Shown piece by piece: positions 1-7,810 of a DNA stretch of 64,000 bases; the stretch's first letter is position 1; each line of letters opens with the position of its first letter. Position numbers and translations under genes: made by a program. Source of the stretch: Mycolicibacter heraklionensis (GTDB lineage: Bacteria; Actinomycetota; Actinomycetes; Mycobacteriales; Mycobacteriaceae); NCBI RefSeq assembly GCF_001021505.1, contig NZ_LDPO01000024.1, positions 1-64,000 of the forward strand. Reading direction: 5' to 3'. Under the pieces are notes generated by a model. That model saw nothing but the letters and a program-made list of their open reading frames with translations, did no database searches and had not been told where the DNA came from.

Positions 1-39
1 TCTAGGACGGCCACGCGCGCTTTGGACATGACCCATGAC

Positions 40-190
40 TGTCACCTATGACGCGACTCAGCAGCCACCGATGCAGGTGTCACCCATGTCGCGACTCATC
101 TGTCACCTATGTCGTGAACTCACACACCCCCTCGGACACAGTGTGATGAGTCGGGTCATGGGTTACACCTGCGTCGCGTCATCGGTTACA
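40..190. repeat. Array of 21-bp inverted motifs, MITE-like or IS-end remnant
   Basis: A 21-bp motif beginning tgtcacc and ending gcgactca is present three times in direct orientation (40-60, 78-98, 101-122, the last with one extra base). It is present twice in inverted orientation (147-167, 170-190). The outermost copies form terminal inverted repeats around 151 bp that cannot code for a transposase. Multiple subterminal repeats of this kind are typical of the ends of some IS481/IS3-like elements in mycobacteria, so a non-autonomous derivative or two fused IS ends is the likely reading. I see no clear target-site duplication at the edges, and the family assignment is inference. Confidence 0.5.
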
Positions 191-241
191 GATTTGTTCC
201 CAGCCGGGTTAGCACAACTCCGGCAGCTATCGGGTGCGCAG

Positions 242-1057
242 CTATTGAAAGCGTGCCGTCAGCGGCATCAGAAGCCGGTGGTAATTGGACGGTGCAATGC
301 GGACGATCAGGTCGAGGACTCTCGCGTCTGGTCCGACCAATACGCGGGCCTTGCGCTTGCGTACCGCTTTCAGGATGATGCGCGCGGCGCGTTCAGGCCC
401 CGTGATCGCGATCTTGTCAAAAGCCTGCACCGTCTTCGTCTTATCGACACCCTCTGCTGTGGTCGCATTGCGGGCAACGGCAGTTTTGACGTATCCGGGA
501 TGCACCACCGTGACCGCCACCGGATGGTGTGCCAACAGCATTTCCTGCCGCAGCGCCTCCGTGAAGCCGCGAACCGCGAATTTCGCCGAAGTGTAAGCCG
601 CTTGGCCTGGTACCCCGGCCAAACCGAACATGCTCGACATGTTGATGACGTGGCCGTCGCCGGAAGCGATGAGGTGAGGAATGAATGCTTTGGTGCCGTT
701 CACGACGCCCCAATAGTCAACGTCCATCACCCGCTCGACATCCTTGAACTGGCTGATTTCAATGTCACCAAGGAACGCGATGCCAGCAATGTTGTAAATC
801 TGGTTAACAGCACCAAAGTGATCTGCAACGGAATCGGCATATGCCGCGATCGCGTCGCGCTCGGTCACATCAATTCTTTCCGCACGTACCGGGCTGCCGA
901 TTCGCCGTAAAAGTTCCTCAGTGTGCGCGAGTCCATCGGCGTCCACGTCGCTGATGGCCAGCTTCGCGCCCGAGCGGGCCAGTTCAATGGCGAGCGCCTG
1001 TCCGATACCCGAACCTGCGCCGGTCACGGCAGCGACTTTCCCGGCGAAACCGTCCAC
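242..1057 (-). CDS. Short-chain dehydrogenase/reductase (SDR)
   Basis: This is a classical SDR of about 271 residues. The N-terminal nucleotide-binding motif TGAGSGIG is followed by the NIAG strand (a variant of NNAG), then a serine before YTSAK, which supplies the catalytic Tyr and Lys (YxxxK). The family oxidises or reduces alcohols and ketones with NAD(P); the substrate cannot be read from the sequence. A longer frame exists to 1153, but the GTG at 1057 has a GGAGG ribosome binding site six bases upstream and puts the Rossmann motif near the start. The gene lies beside the repeat array and diverges from the phosphoribosyltransferase gene. It may be a lineage-specific neighbour of the dcw cluster. 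Confidence 0.85.
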   Translation of the reverse strand: MDGFAGKVAAVTGAGSGIGQALAIELARSGAKLAISDVDADGLAHTEELLRRIGSPVRAERIDVTERDAIAAYADSVADHFGAVNQIYNIAGIAFLGDIEISQFKDVERVMDVDYWGVVNGTKAFIPHLIASGDGHVINMSSMFGLAGVPGQAAYTSAKFAVRGFTEALRQEMLLAHHPVAVTVVHPGYVKTAVARNATTAEGVDKTKTVQAFDKIAITGPERAARIILKAVRKRKARVLVGPDARVLDLIVRIAPSNYHRLLMPLTARFQ

Positions 1058-1192
1058 GAATAACCTCCGCAAAGGCCATATCCCCTGGAGCGAGTGTGGC
1101 AGCGAGGCAACTGCCTTGTCTGGTGATTCGGCCGATATGCGCGCGTTCACCATCGCATCGCATGCCCCAACCGTCGTAGGCTCGATGGGGAG

Positions 1193-1906
1193 ATGACTCG
1201 TTCAGGCGCGTACCTTCGCCAGCCGGCGCCACGCTCCTTCCACGACCGCCGTGACGCCGGCCGGGCCTTGGCCGAGCTGCTGACGGCTTACCTAGCCGAC
1301 TACCTGCCCGGTGTAGCGGGCGCCCAGGGCGTGGTGGTGCTGGGATTGGCCCGCGGCGGCGTGCCGGTCGCCTGGGAGGTCGCCGCCGCCCTGCGGGCGC
1401 CGTTGGACGTGTTCCTTGTCCGCAAGCTCGGTGTGCCGCAGCAACCCGAGCTGGCGATGGGTGCGCTGGCCGGCGGCCACGTGGTGATGAACGACGAAGT
1501 GGTTCGCAGCCTGGGTATCAGCGACGACGTGGTGCAGTCGGTGATCGAGCGCGAGAAGACCGAGTTGCGCCGCCGCGAACGTGCCTACCGCGGGGACCGG
1601 CCGCCGGCCGACCTGCGCGGCCGGGTGGTGATCTTGGTCGACGACGGTATCGCCACCGGAGCGAGTGTGCTGGCGGCCGTGCGGGCGGTCCAGGCGGCCG
1701 AACCGGCGTCGATCATCGTCGCCGTGCCGGTGGCGCCACGCTCGGCGTGCCGCAAGATCGCCCAGGAAGCCGACGACATCGTCTGCGTCACGAACCCCGA
1801 GGCATTCGATGCCGTAGGGCAGGCCTACCGCGACTTTCACCAGACCGACGACGACGAAGTCCGCGACCTACTGGCCACACCGACTACGGGCCGAGCGGCA
1901 GGCTAA
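1193..1906 (+). CDS. Phosphoribosyltransferase-family protein
   Basis: A 237-residue protein of the type I phosphoribosyltransferase fold. The PRPP loop is seen in VVILVDDGIATGAS (about residues 144-157), and an N-terminal GLARGGVPVAWEVA segment precedes a RKLG stretch. Similar proteins are annotated as putative phosphoribosyltransferases (Rv2143-like in M. tuberculosis, by memory, where the protein is longer). The acceptor base is unknown. Its stop codon overlaps the last bases of the convergent membrane protein gene by 4 bp. The ATG start has a purine-rich stretch directly against it, so an alternative start slightly downstream is possible. Confidence 0.8.
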   Translation: MTRSGAYLRQPAPRSFHDRRDAGRALAELLTAYLADYLPGVAGAQGVVVLGLARGGVPVAWEVAAALRAPLDVFLVRKLGVPQQPELAMGALAGGHVVMNDEVVRSLGISDDVVQSVIEREKTELRRRERAYRGDRPPADLRGRVVILVDDGIATGASVLAAVRAVQAAEPASIIVAVPVAPRSACRKIAQEADDIVCVTNPEAFDAVGQAYRDFHQTDDDEVRDLLATPTTGRAAG

Positions 1907-2238
1907 TCGGCCGGGTGGGCGGCCGGCTCGTCGGCGGGCTCTTCCGTCGCCTCGGCGTCGAAGTCCACCTCGTCAACCGCGTCGGAGCTCTCGATGTCAG
2001 CACTGTCGTCATCGTCGGCGGGAACCTCGGACTCATCGACAGCGTCCCCGGCATCCAAGGGGGCCTCGACCGCTGGAGCGTTCGCGCGCCGCTCCCGCAA
2101 CGCGTCCACGATCAGCAGCAGCACGCCCAGCACGCTCGCGCCGATGCAGACCCAGGCGACCAGCGCATTGCTGGTGACGACGGCGAACACCAACGCGGCA
2201 AGGCCGATTACCGCCAATACCAATGCGATGACCAGCAT
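1903..2238 (-). CDS. Acidic-tailed small membrane protein (Rv2144c-like)
   Basis: A 111-residue protein with two hydrophobic segments at the N-terminus (about residues 1-20 and 25-47), a short basic loop RERRAN, and a very acidic C-terminal tail rich in Asp and Glu. The architecture matches the conserved mycobacterial membrane protein Rv2144c, whose function is not known to me. The start is supported by GGAGG six bases upstream of the ATG. It lies 44 bp after wag31 in the same orientation and may be co-transcribed with it. Confidence 0.8.
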   Translation of the reverse strand: MLVIALVLAVIGLAALVFAVVTSNALVAWVCIGASVLGVLLLIVDALRERRANAPAVEAPLDAGDAVDESEVPADDDDSADIESSDAVDEVDFDAEATEEPADEPAAHPAD

Positions 2239-2282
2239 CTCATCACCTCCAGTCCGACGGGCGAACTACTCGACTCCGACGG

Positions 2283-3086
2283 TCAGTTGGTGCCGCGGTT
2301 GAAATGGTTGAACCCGCCGCCGTCGCCGGAGGCACTGCTGTCGACCGGTGCCGCCGAGCCCCGCTGGCCCAACTCCTCGAGCTGGGATTCCAGATACGTC
2401 TTGAGCCGGGTGCGGTACTCGCGCTCGAAGGTGCGCAGTTGTTCGAGGCGACCTTCCAGCACGGTGCGCTGCTGGTTGATCGTGCCCATGATCTCGGAGT
2501 GCTTGCGCTCCGCGTCGGCCTGCAGCGCGTCGGCCTTCTCCTGAGCCTGGCGCAGCTGGGTCTCCGAACGGGTCTGGGCGTCTGCCAGCATGGCGTCGGC
2601 CCGCTGACGGGCTTCGGCGACCGTCGTCTCGGCGGTCTGCCGCGCCTCGCTGAGGATCTGGTCGGCGTTGGCGCGGGCGTCGGCCATCAGCTTCTCCGAC
2701 TCGGCCCGGGCGGTGCTGGTCAACCGGTCCGCGGTGTCCTGGGCCAGGCTCAGCACGCGGGCCGCCTTGAGGTGCTGCTCCTCGGAAGTCACTTCGGCCG
2801 CCGGCGGGGCCACCACGGGCTGCGGCGGGGCGACCGGTTCAGGGCTGGGCTCGTACACCGGGATAGAGGGAATCGGCTGCGCGCCGCCACCGGCACGGGC
2901 CGCGGCCAGATCCTGGTCGAGCTCGCTGACCCGCTGACGCAGGTCGGCGTTCTCCTCGATGAGACGAGTCAGCTCGGTCTCCACCAAGTCAAGGAAGGCG
3001 TCGACCTCGTCCTCGTTGTAGCCGCGCTTCCCAATCGGCGGTTTGCTGAACGCGACATTATGTACGTCGGCCGGTGTTAGTGGCAT
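2283..3086 (-). CDS. wag31: Cell-pole/septum protein Wag31 (DivIVA)
   Basis: A 267-residue DivIVA protein that recruits the elongation machinery to mycobacterial poles. The N-terminal MPLTPADVHNVAFSKPPIGK and the following YNEDEVDAFLD motif form the membrane-binding DivIVA domain. A Pro-rich linker (about residues 75-110) follows, then a long Ala/Glu/Gln-rich coiled coil to about residue 240, and a low-complexity tail ending GGGFNHFNRGTN. Length agrees with M. tuberculosis Wag31 (260 residues by memory). The ATG at 3086 is preceded by GAGGGGG; the frame extends further upstream but this start matches the family. In that species a Thr in the N-terminal region is phosphorylated by PknA/PknB. 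Confidence 0.95.
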   Translation of the reverse strand: MPLTPADVHNVAFSKPPIGKRGYNEDEVDAFLDLVETELTRLIEENADLRQRVSELDQDLAAARAGGGAQPIPSIPVYEPSPEPVAPPQPVVAPPAAEVTSEEQHLKAARVLSLAQDTADRLTSTARAESEKLMADARANADQILSEARQTAETTVAEARQRADAMLADAQTRSETQLRQAQEKADALQADAERKHSEIMGTINQQRTVLEGRLEQLRTFEREYRTRLKTYLESQLEELGQRGSAAPVDSSASGDGGGFNHFNRGTN

Positions 3087-3607
3087 CGTCTGCCCCCTCG
3101 AGTCAGGTAGTAGGTAGCGCCGATCGGGCACGGGTTAGGTCGACCTGGAAAACGCTCGCCGTGTGTAACTGCCGTCCATCCTGTCACATCCGCCGCTGCG
3201 CTCGGCAATGTGAACGATATTAAGAGTGAATTTCAAATTGCTGCCACAGAAATCACGCTTTGGCAAACGGACGCTCTGAGGGCGATCGGCGATCCCGGCC
3301 GGTGAGCAGCGCCGCCGGACCACCGTGTCCGGGCCAAAGCCCCGGGACCAGGGGCTCGGCCGCCGGCGACAGCGGGCGGACGGTTCTGCCAATCCGACCG
3401 CCGGCAGCAAAGTGCTTAGGTATCCAGCCAGCGAAATGTGATCTATTTCGCTGCGCCGCGAAACGTGTCGCCAGCCGATCCCGGGCGCCCCACCCGGCCC
3501 GCGGGGGTACCGGTCCGGCCCGCTCCGCCGTATTATTCACAATCGCGACCCGTAAATATTCATGGCGGGGTCGAACCGTGCGGGACCGACCGGAGGGACA
3601 CTCGGGA
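3087..3607. promoter_or_regulatory. Divergent intergenic region between wag31 and the DUF2249 gene
   Basis: A 521-bp stretch without a convincing gene that must hold the wag31 promoter (minus strand) and the promoter of the plus-strand DUF2249 gene. The part at 3205-3255 is AT-rich for this genome and contains taatat-like sequence on the minus strand. At 3431-3451 there is a perfect 7-7-7 inverted repeat (gcgaaat, 7-base spacer, atttcgc), with a further gcgaaa half-site at 3458, which could be a regulator operator. A second AT-rich patch (3530-3560) lies about 50-75 bp before the DUF2249 start and may be its promoter. Confidence 0.45.
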
Positions 3608-4402
3608 ATGACAACGAATGACGTGGTCATGGCGACCAGCGCAGCGGACTCGGCAGCCGTCGATGACATCCGATCCCGCTACGCCGAACTGCTCGGCCGC
3701 CAGGCTGCGTTGGGTGCAGCGGCATTCGCCGCGCTGGGCGCGACCGGCCCGGCATTCGACGAGGCCCACCATGCAGTGCAGGCGTTCATCGACCAGGCGG
3801 TGCGGCCCCAATTGCGCGCCGCGGTGCAGTTGATCTTCCCCGCCTCGGCCGGTGTCGAGCGCGCCCGGCTGCTGGTCGAAGGCCTGCTCGGTGACACCCA
3901 GCTGATCGAGCAGACGGCGGCACGCATCGCCCACGCAACCGACCGGGTTCAGGTCGTCGCGCACGTGGAGGCGCTGCGCGTACTCGTGGAGGCACTGCTG
4001 GGTAAGGTCGCCGACCTGCTGCTGCCCGCGCTCGCCCAGGACAGCGGCGTCTCGCTGGCCGAGCTGGCTGCCCAACTTCCCGCGGCCACAGCCGGCTCCG
4101 CTCCAGCCGCCCAGCCGGCCCCGCAGGCCCACGGACACGACGGCCACGCCGGGTGCGGGTGCGGCGAGGAAGACGACGAGATGCCCGAACTGGACGTACG
4201 AGAGGTTCCGCACGCCATCAGGCATGCGACGGTGTTCGGTGCCTTCGACGCGGTTCCGGTGGGCGGATCGATGCTGCTGGTGGCGCCGCACGACCCGATT
4301 CCGCTGCTGCGTCAGCTCGCGGAGCGCAGCGGTGGCCGCCTGGCGGTCGGCTACGAGGAACGCGGACCGGAGGCCTGGCGGTTGCGCCTGACCCGGGTCT
4401 GA
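3608..4402 (+). CDS. Hemerythrin-like / DUF2249 two-domain protein
   Basis: A 264-residue protein. The C-terminal 75 residues show the DUF2249 pattern: LDVREVPHAIRH, then FGAFDAVPVGGSMLLVAPHDPIPL and an RLAVGYEERGPEAWRL ending. The central part is helical (AHVEALRVLVEALLGK, LLLPAL) and resembles the last helices of hemerythrin-type domains, but most iron-ligand His/Glu positions are absent. A linker HGHDGHAGCGCGEEDDE at about residues 177-193 is His/Cys-rich and could bind metal. DUF2249 is often found near NO and hemerythrin genes; a redox or NO role here is inference. The ATG at 3608 sits after GGGA and gives the compact protein; the frame is open further upstream. The gene faces into the dcw cluster between wag31 and yggT. 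Confidence 0.75.
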   Translation: MTTNDVVMATSAADSAAVDDIRSRYAELLGRQAALGAAAFAALGATGPAFDEAHHAVQAFIDQAVRPQLRAAVQLIFPASAGVERARLLVEGLLGDTQLIEQTAARIAHATDRVQVVAHVEALRVLVEALLGKVADLLLPALAQDSGVSLAELAAQLPAATAGSAPAAQPAPQAHGHDGHAGCGCGEEDDEMPELDVREVPHAIRHATVFGAFDAVPVGGSMLLVAPHDPIPLLRQLAERSGGRLAVGYEERGPEAWRLRLTRV

Positions 4403-4409
4403 GTCCGAG

Positions 4410-4700
4410 TCACGCGGCGTGCTGCAGGGCCAGTTCCATGCCGACGAACGCGATCAGCAGCAGCACCATGATCGAGAGGTCGATGCGCACCGCCCCGATG
4501 GTCAGCTGCGGTATGAGGCGTCGCAGCAGCTTCACCGGCGGATCGGTGATGCTCATGATCAGCTCCAGGATCACCACCGTGGCCCCCCGCGGGTGCCAGT
4601 CACGGCTGAACGAGCGGATGAACTCGATGACGATTCGGGCGATCAGCAACAGCCAGAAAACAAATAGCGCGATACCGAGAATCGTGAAGAACAGCGCCAA
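4410..4700 (-). CDS. YggT-family membrane protein
   Basis: A 96-residue integral membrane protein with two hydrophobic helices (about residues 3-24 and 74-92) flanking a conserved amphipathic region with SRDWHPRG and ITDPPVKLLRRLIPQ, the YggT signature. It corresponds to Rv2146c, which is the same length by memory. YggT proteins in dcw clusters are linked to division and osmotic tolerance without a defined activity. The start is a TTG at 4700, agreeing with the family's length. It is 8 bp from the end of the oppositely oriented DUF2249 gene, so the two are convergent. Confidence 0.9.
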   Translation of the reverse strand: MALFFTILGIALFVFWLLLIARIVIEFIRSFSRDWHPRGATVVILELIMSITDPPVKLLRRLIPQLTIGAVRIDLSIMVLLLIAFVGMELALQHAA

Positions 4701-4770
4701 CGGAATGCGACCTTACTGACGAGGGTGGGCCCGCATCAGCAGTGCTGACCGGCTCGACTGCCCTCCCAGA

Positions 4771-5439
4771 CTACCGATAAGCGTAGAAGCCGGTCTCGGC
4801 GATGCGGCGGCGCTCCTCCGGAGACACGTCGACGTCGGCCGGGGACAGCAGAAACACCTTGGTCGCGACCTTGTCGAAAGAGCCGCGCAGGGCGAAGGCG
4901 AGTCCAGCCGCGAAGTCGACCAGCCGCTTGGCGTCGGCGTTGTCCATCGACACCAAGTCCATGATGACCGGGGTGCCGTCGCGGAACCGCTCGCCGATGG
5001 TGCGGGCCTCGCTGTAGTCCTTGGGCCGCAGCGTGGTGATCTTCGACAGTGGGCTGCTCTCGTCGAACATCATCGCCATCCGCCGCGGCTCCATCGCCAA
5101 GGCGCCGCGGGTCGAGCCCCGCAGCGAGGAAAACCGGCGCTCGAAGTCACGGGGACGGTCGAACTCACGCGTGCGGTAGCGAGGGTCGCGGACATCGTCG
5201 TCGTAGCCGCCCCGGTAGCCGGCGGGCGCGTCGTCGTAGTCCCGGTCCTCGAAGCGGTCGTCGTAACGGCTCTCGGAGCGGCCGCCGACCCGGTCGAAAA
5301 CATCCTCTCCGAACCGCTCCGCCCGAGGTGCGTAGTCACGCGAGCCGGCGCGGTCATCGCCGTCCTCGTAGTAGTCGTCGTCGTAGTCCTCCATAGGAGC
5401 CATCCCGAAGTAGGCCTTGACCTTGTGGAGTGTGCTCAT
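4771..5439 (-). CDS. sepF: Cell division protein SepF
   Basis: A 222-residue protein. The N-terminus MSTLHKVKAYFGMAP is the amphipathic membrane-binding helix. It is followed by an Asp/Arg/Tyr-rich disordered linker (about residues 18-110) and the C-terminal SepF domain (about 130-222) with ITTLRPKDYSEARTIGERFR and DNADAKRLVDFAAGLAFALRG. SepF anchors FtsZ to the membrane in actinobacteria, which lack FtsA. AGAAGGG precedes the ATG. In M. tuberculosis yggS separates sepF from yfiH; here only 155 bp of non-coding sequence does. Confidence 0.95.
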   Translation of the reverse strand: MSTLHKVKAYFGMAPMEDYDDDYYEDGDDRAGSRDYAPRAERFGEDVFDRVGGRSESRYDDRFEDRDYDDAPAGYRGGYDDDVRDPRYRTREFDRPRDFERRFSSLRGSTRGALAMEPRRMAMMFDESSPLSKITTLRPKDYSEARTIGERFRDGTPVIMDLVSMDNADAKRLVDFAAGLAFALRGSFDKVATKVFLLSPADVDVSPEERRRIAETGFYAYR

Positions 5440-5594
5440 CCCTGGACCCTTCTAGGCTGATGACTGTGATGAAGGTGTGACTGAAGTGACTAATAACGGT
5501 GACGGTAACGGCAGCGAGCGCGTTGGCGCGGCACCGACACGCGGACAGCTCCCACCGTTTTCACTCACCCCCTCCAGCGACCTCTACCGCGGAC

Positions 5595-6317
5595 TCATTC
5601 CAGCCACACCAGGGACGCCAGCCGGCCGGTGAGCCCGTCGCGACGGTGACTGAAAAGTTTCGGGTCCGCCGCCGTACAACGCGGGTCCGCGTCGATCGCG
5701 GTGACGCCCAATCCCCGTAGTTGACGGGCGATTCCAGCCCGCAGGTCCAGCCCGACAGTGCCGGCCGACGTGACGGTGCGACTGCCGGGCAAGGCCGCCT
5801 CGACCTCGTCGGCCATCTCGGCGGGCACCTCGTAGTGCAGTCCACTCACCGCCGGGCCCAGCAAAACCGAAACGTCGCTCGCGCGCGCTCCTGCCGTCAG
5901 CATTGCCTCCAGCGCGCGAGCGACCACACCGTGCTGCGCGCCGACCCGGCCGGCATGGACCGCGGCGACCACTCCCGCCCGCGCGTCGGCCATCAGCACC
6001 GGAACGCAGTCGGCGGTCACCACCACCATCGCCAGCCGGGGCACGGTGGTGACCAGGGCATCGGTGGCGTCGATCGGGGTGTCACGCGGCCCGTCGACGA
6101 CCACCACGTGATCGCCGTGGACCTGGTTCATCCACACCAGCCGGTCGGGACCAAGGCCGGTGGCCTTGGCCAGCCGCGCGCGGTTGGCAGCCACCGCGAC
6201 CGGGTCGTCGCCGACATGATCGCCGAGGTTGAAGCTGTCGAACGGAGCCGCCGACACGCCGCCGGAGCGGGTGGTCGTCACCCGCCGGACGCGAAAACTC
6301 ACCGACCCGGGGCCCAA
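5595..6317 (-). CDS. YfiH-family (DUF152/PgeF) multicopper-oxidase-like protein
   Basis: About 240 residues, matching Rv2149c across its length. Family hallmarks are visible: the MNQVHGD motif supplying a His ligand, VVTADCVPVLMAD with the conserved Cys, AAVHAGRVGAQHGVV with another His, and the ending FSHRRDGLTGRLASLVWLE. YfiH proteins have been described as purine nucleoside phosphorylase/adenosine deaminase enzymes and, in E. coli (PgeF), as a peptidoglycan editing factor that removes wrongly incorporated L-Ser. The second role fits this location directly after ftsZ. The start may be the TTG at 6317 (3 bp from the ftsZ stop) or the GTG at 6302. Confidence 0.88.
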   Translation of the reverse strand: MGPGSVSFRVRRVTTTRSGGVSAAPFDSFNLGDHVGDDPVAVAANRARLAKATGLGPDRLVWMNQVHGDHVVVVDGPRDTPIDATDALVTTVPRLAMVVVTADCVPVLMADARAGVVAAVHAGRVGAQHGVVARALEAMLTAGARASDVSVLLGPAVSGLHYEVPAEMADEVEAALPGSRTVTSAGTVGLDLRAGIARQLRGLGVTAIDADPRCTAADPKLFSHRRDGLTGRLASLVWLE

Positions 6318-6320
6318 ACG

Positions 6321-7484
6321 CTAGTGCCGCATGAACGGCGGGACGTCGACGTCGTCGTCATCGCTGCCGTCATCGCCATTGCGCCCACCGACACTGACCG
6401 TCGCACCGTTGGTGGGAGCCGGCACACTGACCGCGTCCACCGGGTCGAACAGCGACGTGGTGACCTTGCCGGCCTGTCCGGACGCCATCGCGTGCCGGGC
6501 CTGACCAGCCGTGCCGGTCACCGGCTTGCGGCCGGAGCCTGCCGAGTCGAAGCCGGCCGCGATCACCGTCACCCGCACCTCGTCGCCGAGGGAGTCGTCG
6601 ATCACGGTGCCGAAGATGATGTTGGCCTCGGGGTGCGCGGCGTCCTGAACCAGCGATGCCGCCTCGTTGATCTCGAACAACCCCAGGTCGCTGCCACCGG
6701 CGACCGACATCAGCACGCCCTGGGCGCCCTCCATCGAGGCTTCCAGCAGCGGCGAGTTGATCGCGATCTCGGCGGCCTTGAGCGCCCGGCCGTCGCCACG
6801 GGCCGATCCGATGCCCATCAGCGCGGTGCCGGCGCCGCTCATGATGCCCTTGACGTCGGCGAAGTCGACGTTGATCAGGCCGGGGGTGGTGATCAGGTCG
6901 GTGATGCCCTGGACACCGTTGAGCAGCACCTCGTCGGCGCTGCGGAACGCGTCCATCAGCGAGACCTGGGCGTCGCCCATCTGCAGCAGTCGGTCGTTGG
7001 GGATCACGATCAGGGTGTCGCAGCTCTCCCGCAGCGCGCCGATGCCGTTCTCGGCCTGATTGCTGCGCCGCTTGCCCTCGAAGGAGAACGGCCGGGTGAC
7101 CACGCCGACGGTCAGTGCGCCGAGCTTGCGCGCGATGGTCGCGACCACCGGTGCACCGCCGGTGCCGGTGCCGCCGCCCTCCCCGGCGGTGACGAATACC
7201 ATGTCGGCGCCGCGCAGCAGCTCCTCGATCTCGTCCTTGGCGTCCTCGGCGGCGCGGCGGCCCACTTCGGGGTCGGCGCCGGCGCCGAGGCCGCGGGTGG
7301 AGTCACGGCCGACGTCGAGCTTGACGTCGGCGTCGCTCATCAGCAATGCCTGCGCGTCGGTGTTGATCGCGATGAACTCAACGCCCTTGAGGCCCTGCTC
7401 GATCATCCGGTTGACGGCATTGACGCCGCCACCACCGATGCCCACGACTTTGATGACGGCCAGATAGTTGTGCGGTGGGGTCAT
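6321..7484 (-). CDS. ftsZ: Cell division GTPase FtsZ
   Basis: A 387-residue tubulin homologue that polymerises into the Z ring. The start MTPPHNYLAVIKVVGIGGGG is typical of mycobacteria. The GTP-binding signature GGGTGTG lies at residues 103-109 and the catalytic T7 loop NVDFAD at 205-210. A variable linker follows, and the conserved C-terminal tail DDDDVDVPPFMRH binds SepF/FtsW-type partners. The ATG at 7484 is preceded by GGGAGGA. It has its own 326-bp upstream region, so it can be transcribed apart from ftsQ. Confidence 0.98.
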   Translation of the reverse strand: MTPPHNYLAVIKVVGIGGGGVNAVNRMIEQGLKGVEFIAINTDAQALLMSDADVKLDVGRDSTRGLGAGADPEVGRRAAEDAKDEIEELLRGADMVFVTAGEGGGTGTGGAPVVATIARKLGALTVGVVTRPFSFEGKRRSNQAENGIGALRESCDTLIVIPNDRLLQMGDAQVSLMDAFRSADEVLLNGVQGITDLITTPGLINVDFADVKGIMSGAGTALMGIGSARGDGRALKAAEIAINSPLLEASMEGAQGVLMSVAGGSDLGLFEINEAASLVQDAAHPEANIIFGTVIDDSLGDEVRVTVIAAGFDSAGSGRKPVTGTAGQARHAMASGQAGKVTTSLFDPVDAVSVPAPTNGATVSVGGRNGDDGSDDDDVDVPPFMRH

Positions 7485-7810
7485 CGTTCGTCTTCCTCCC
7501 TGGTGGGATTGGAGTCCTCTCTGGGGCCGGGCCTGGCGCGGAACTCCCCGATCTGCCTGTACCAAACCCTGCCAAACCCTCAACCTCAACCAAAGGCTTA
7601 GAGTTATGTCAAGTTGTTCCGCGCAACCGCCACAGTAGGGCCGCCCCGGCCGTCATCGGCGCCGACGCGCCGAGACACGCCCCGCGAATTTTCCTGTAGG
7701 GCGGGGTCTTCCCGCTGCCCCTTTCGCCGAGTGTGAACCTGGCGACGGGATTTCCGCGTGTCGTGCAGCCGGATTCACACTCGGCGGGGACGACGGGTCG
7801 TTCGGCGGCG
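7485..7810 (-). promoter_or_regulatory. ftsQ-ftsZ intergenic region with ftsZ promoter candidates
   Basis: A 326-bp gap within an otherwise tightly packed operon. On the minus strand a TTGACA hexamer (plus-strand 7607-7612) is followed by TAACTC. By memory a very similar segment occurs before M. tuberculosis ftsZ, so it probably belongs to an ftsZ promoter, although I cannot assign a convincing -10 box at standard spacing. Downstream the leader contains short gggttt repeats before the ribosome binding site. The distal half holds the palindrome at 7726-7786. Confidence 0.5.
7726..7786. terminator. Long intergenic palindrome downstream of ftsQ
   Basis: The arms cgccgagtgtgaacc (7725-7739) and ggattcacactcggcg (7771-7786) are inverted repeats with one unpaired base, enclosing a 31-base loop. 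The element sits 25 bp after the ftsQ stop, upstream of the ftsZ promoter region. There is no clear T-run, so it may be a factor-assisted or tight-hairpin terminator, or an mRNA stabiliser. Similar long palindromes close two other transcription units in this window (31789 and 58718). Confidence 0.5.

Noticed and set aside
3431..3451. CRP-type (TGTGA-N6-TCACA) binding site
   Set aside because: Only the left half TGTGA is present. The symmetry is gcgaaat/atttcgc, which does not match CRP or FNR consensus sites.
5721..7601. A very long open frame antisense to ftsZ and yfiH (626 codons)
   Set aside because: It is composed of codon-shadow residues (His, Gln, Arg, Gly, Val rich), has no family match I can see, and lies opposite two clear genes. 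High GC removes stops from such frames.
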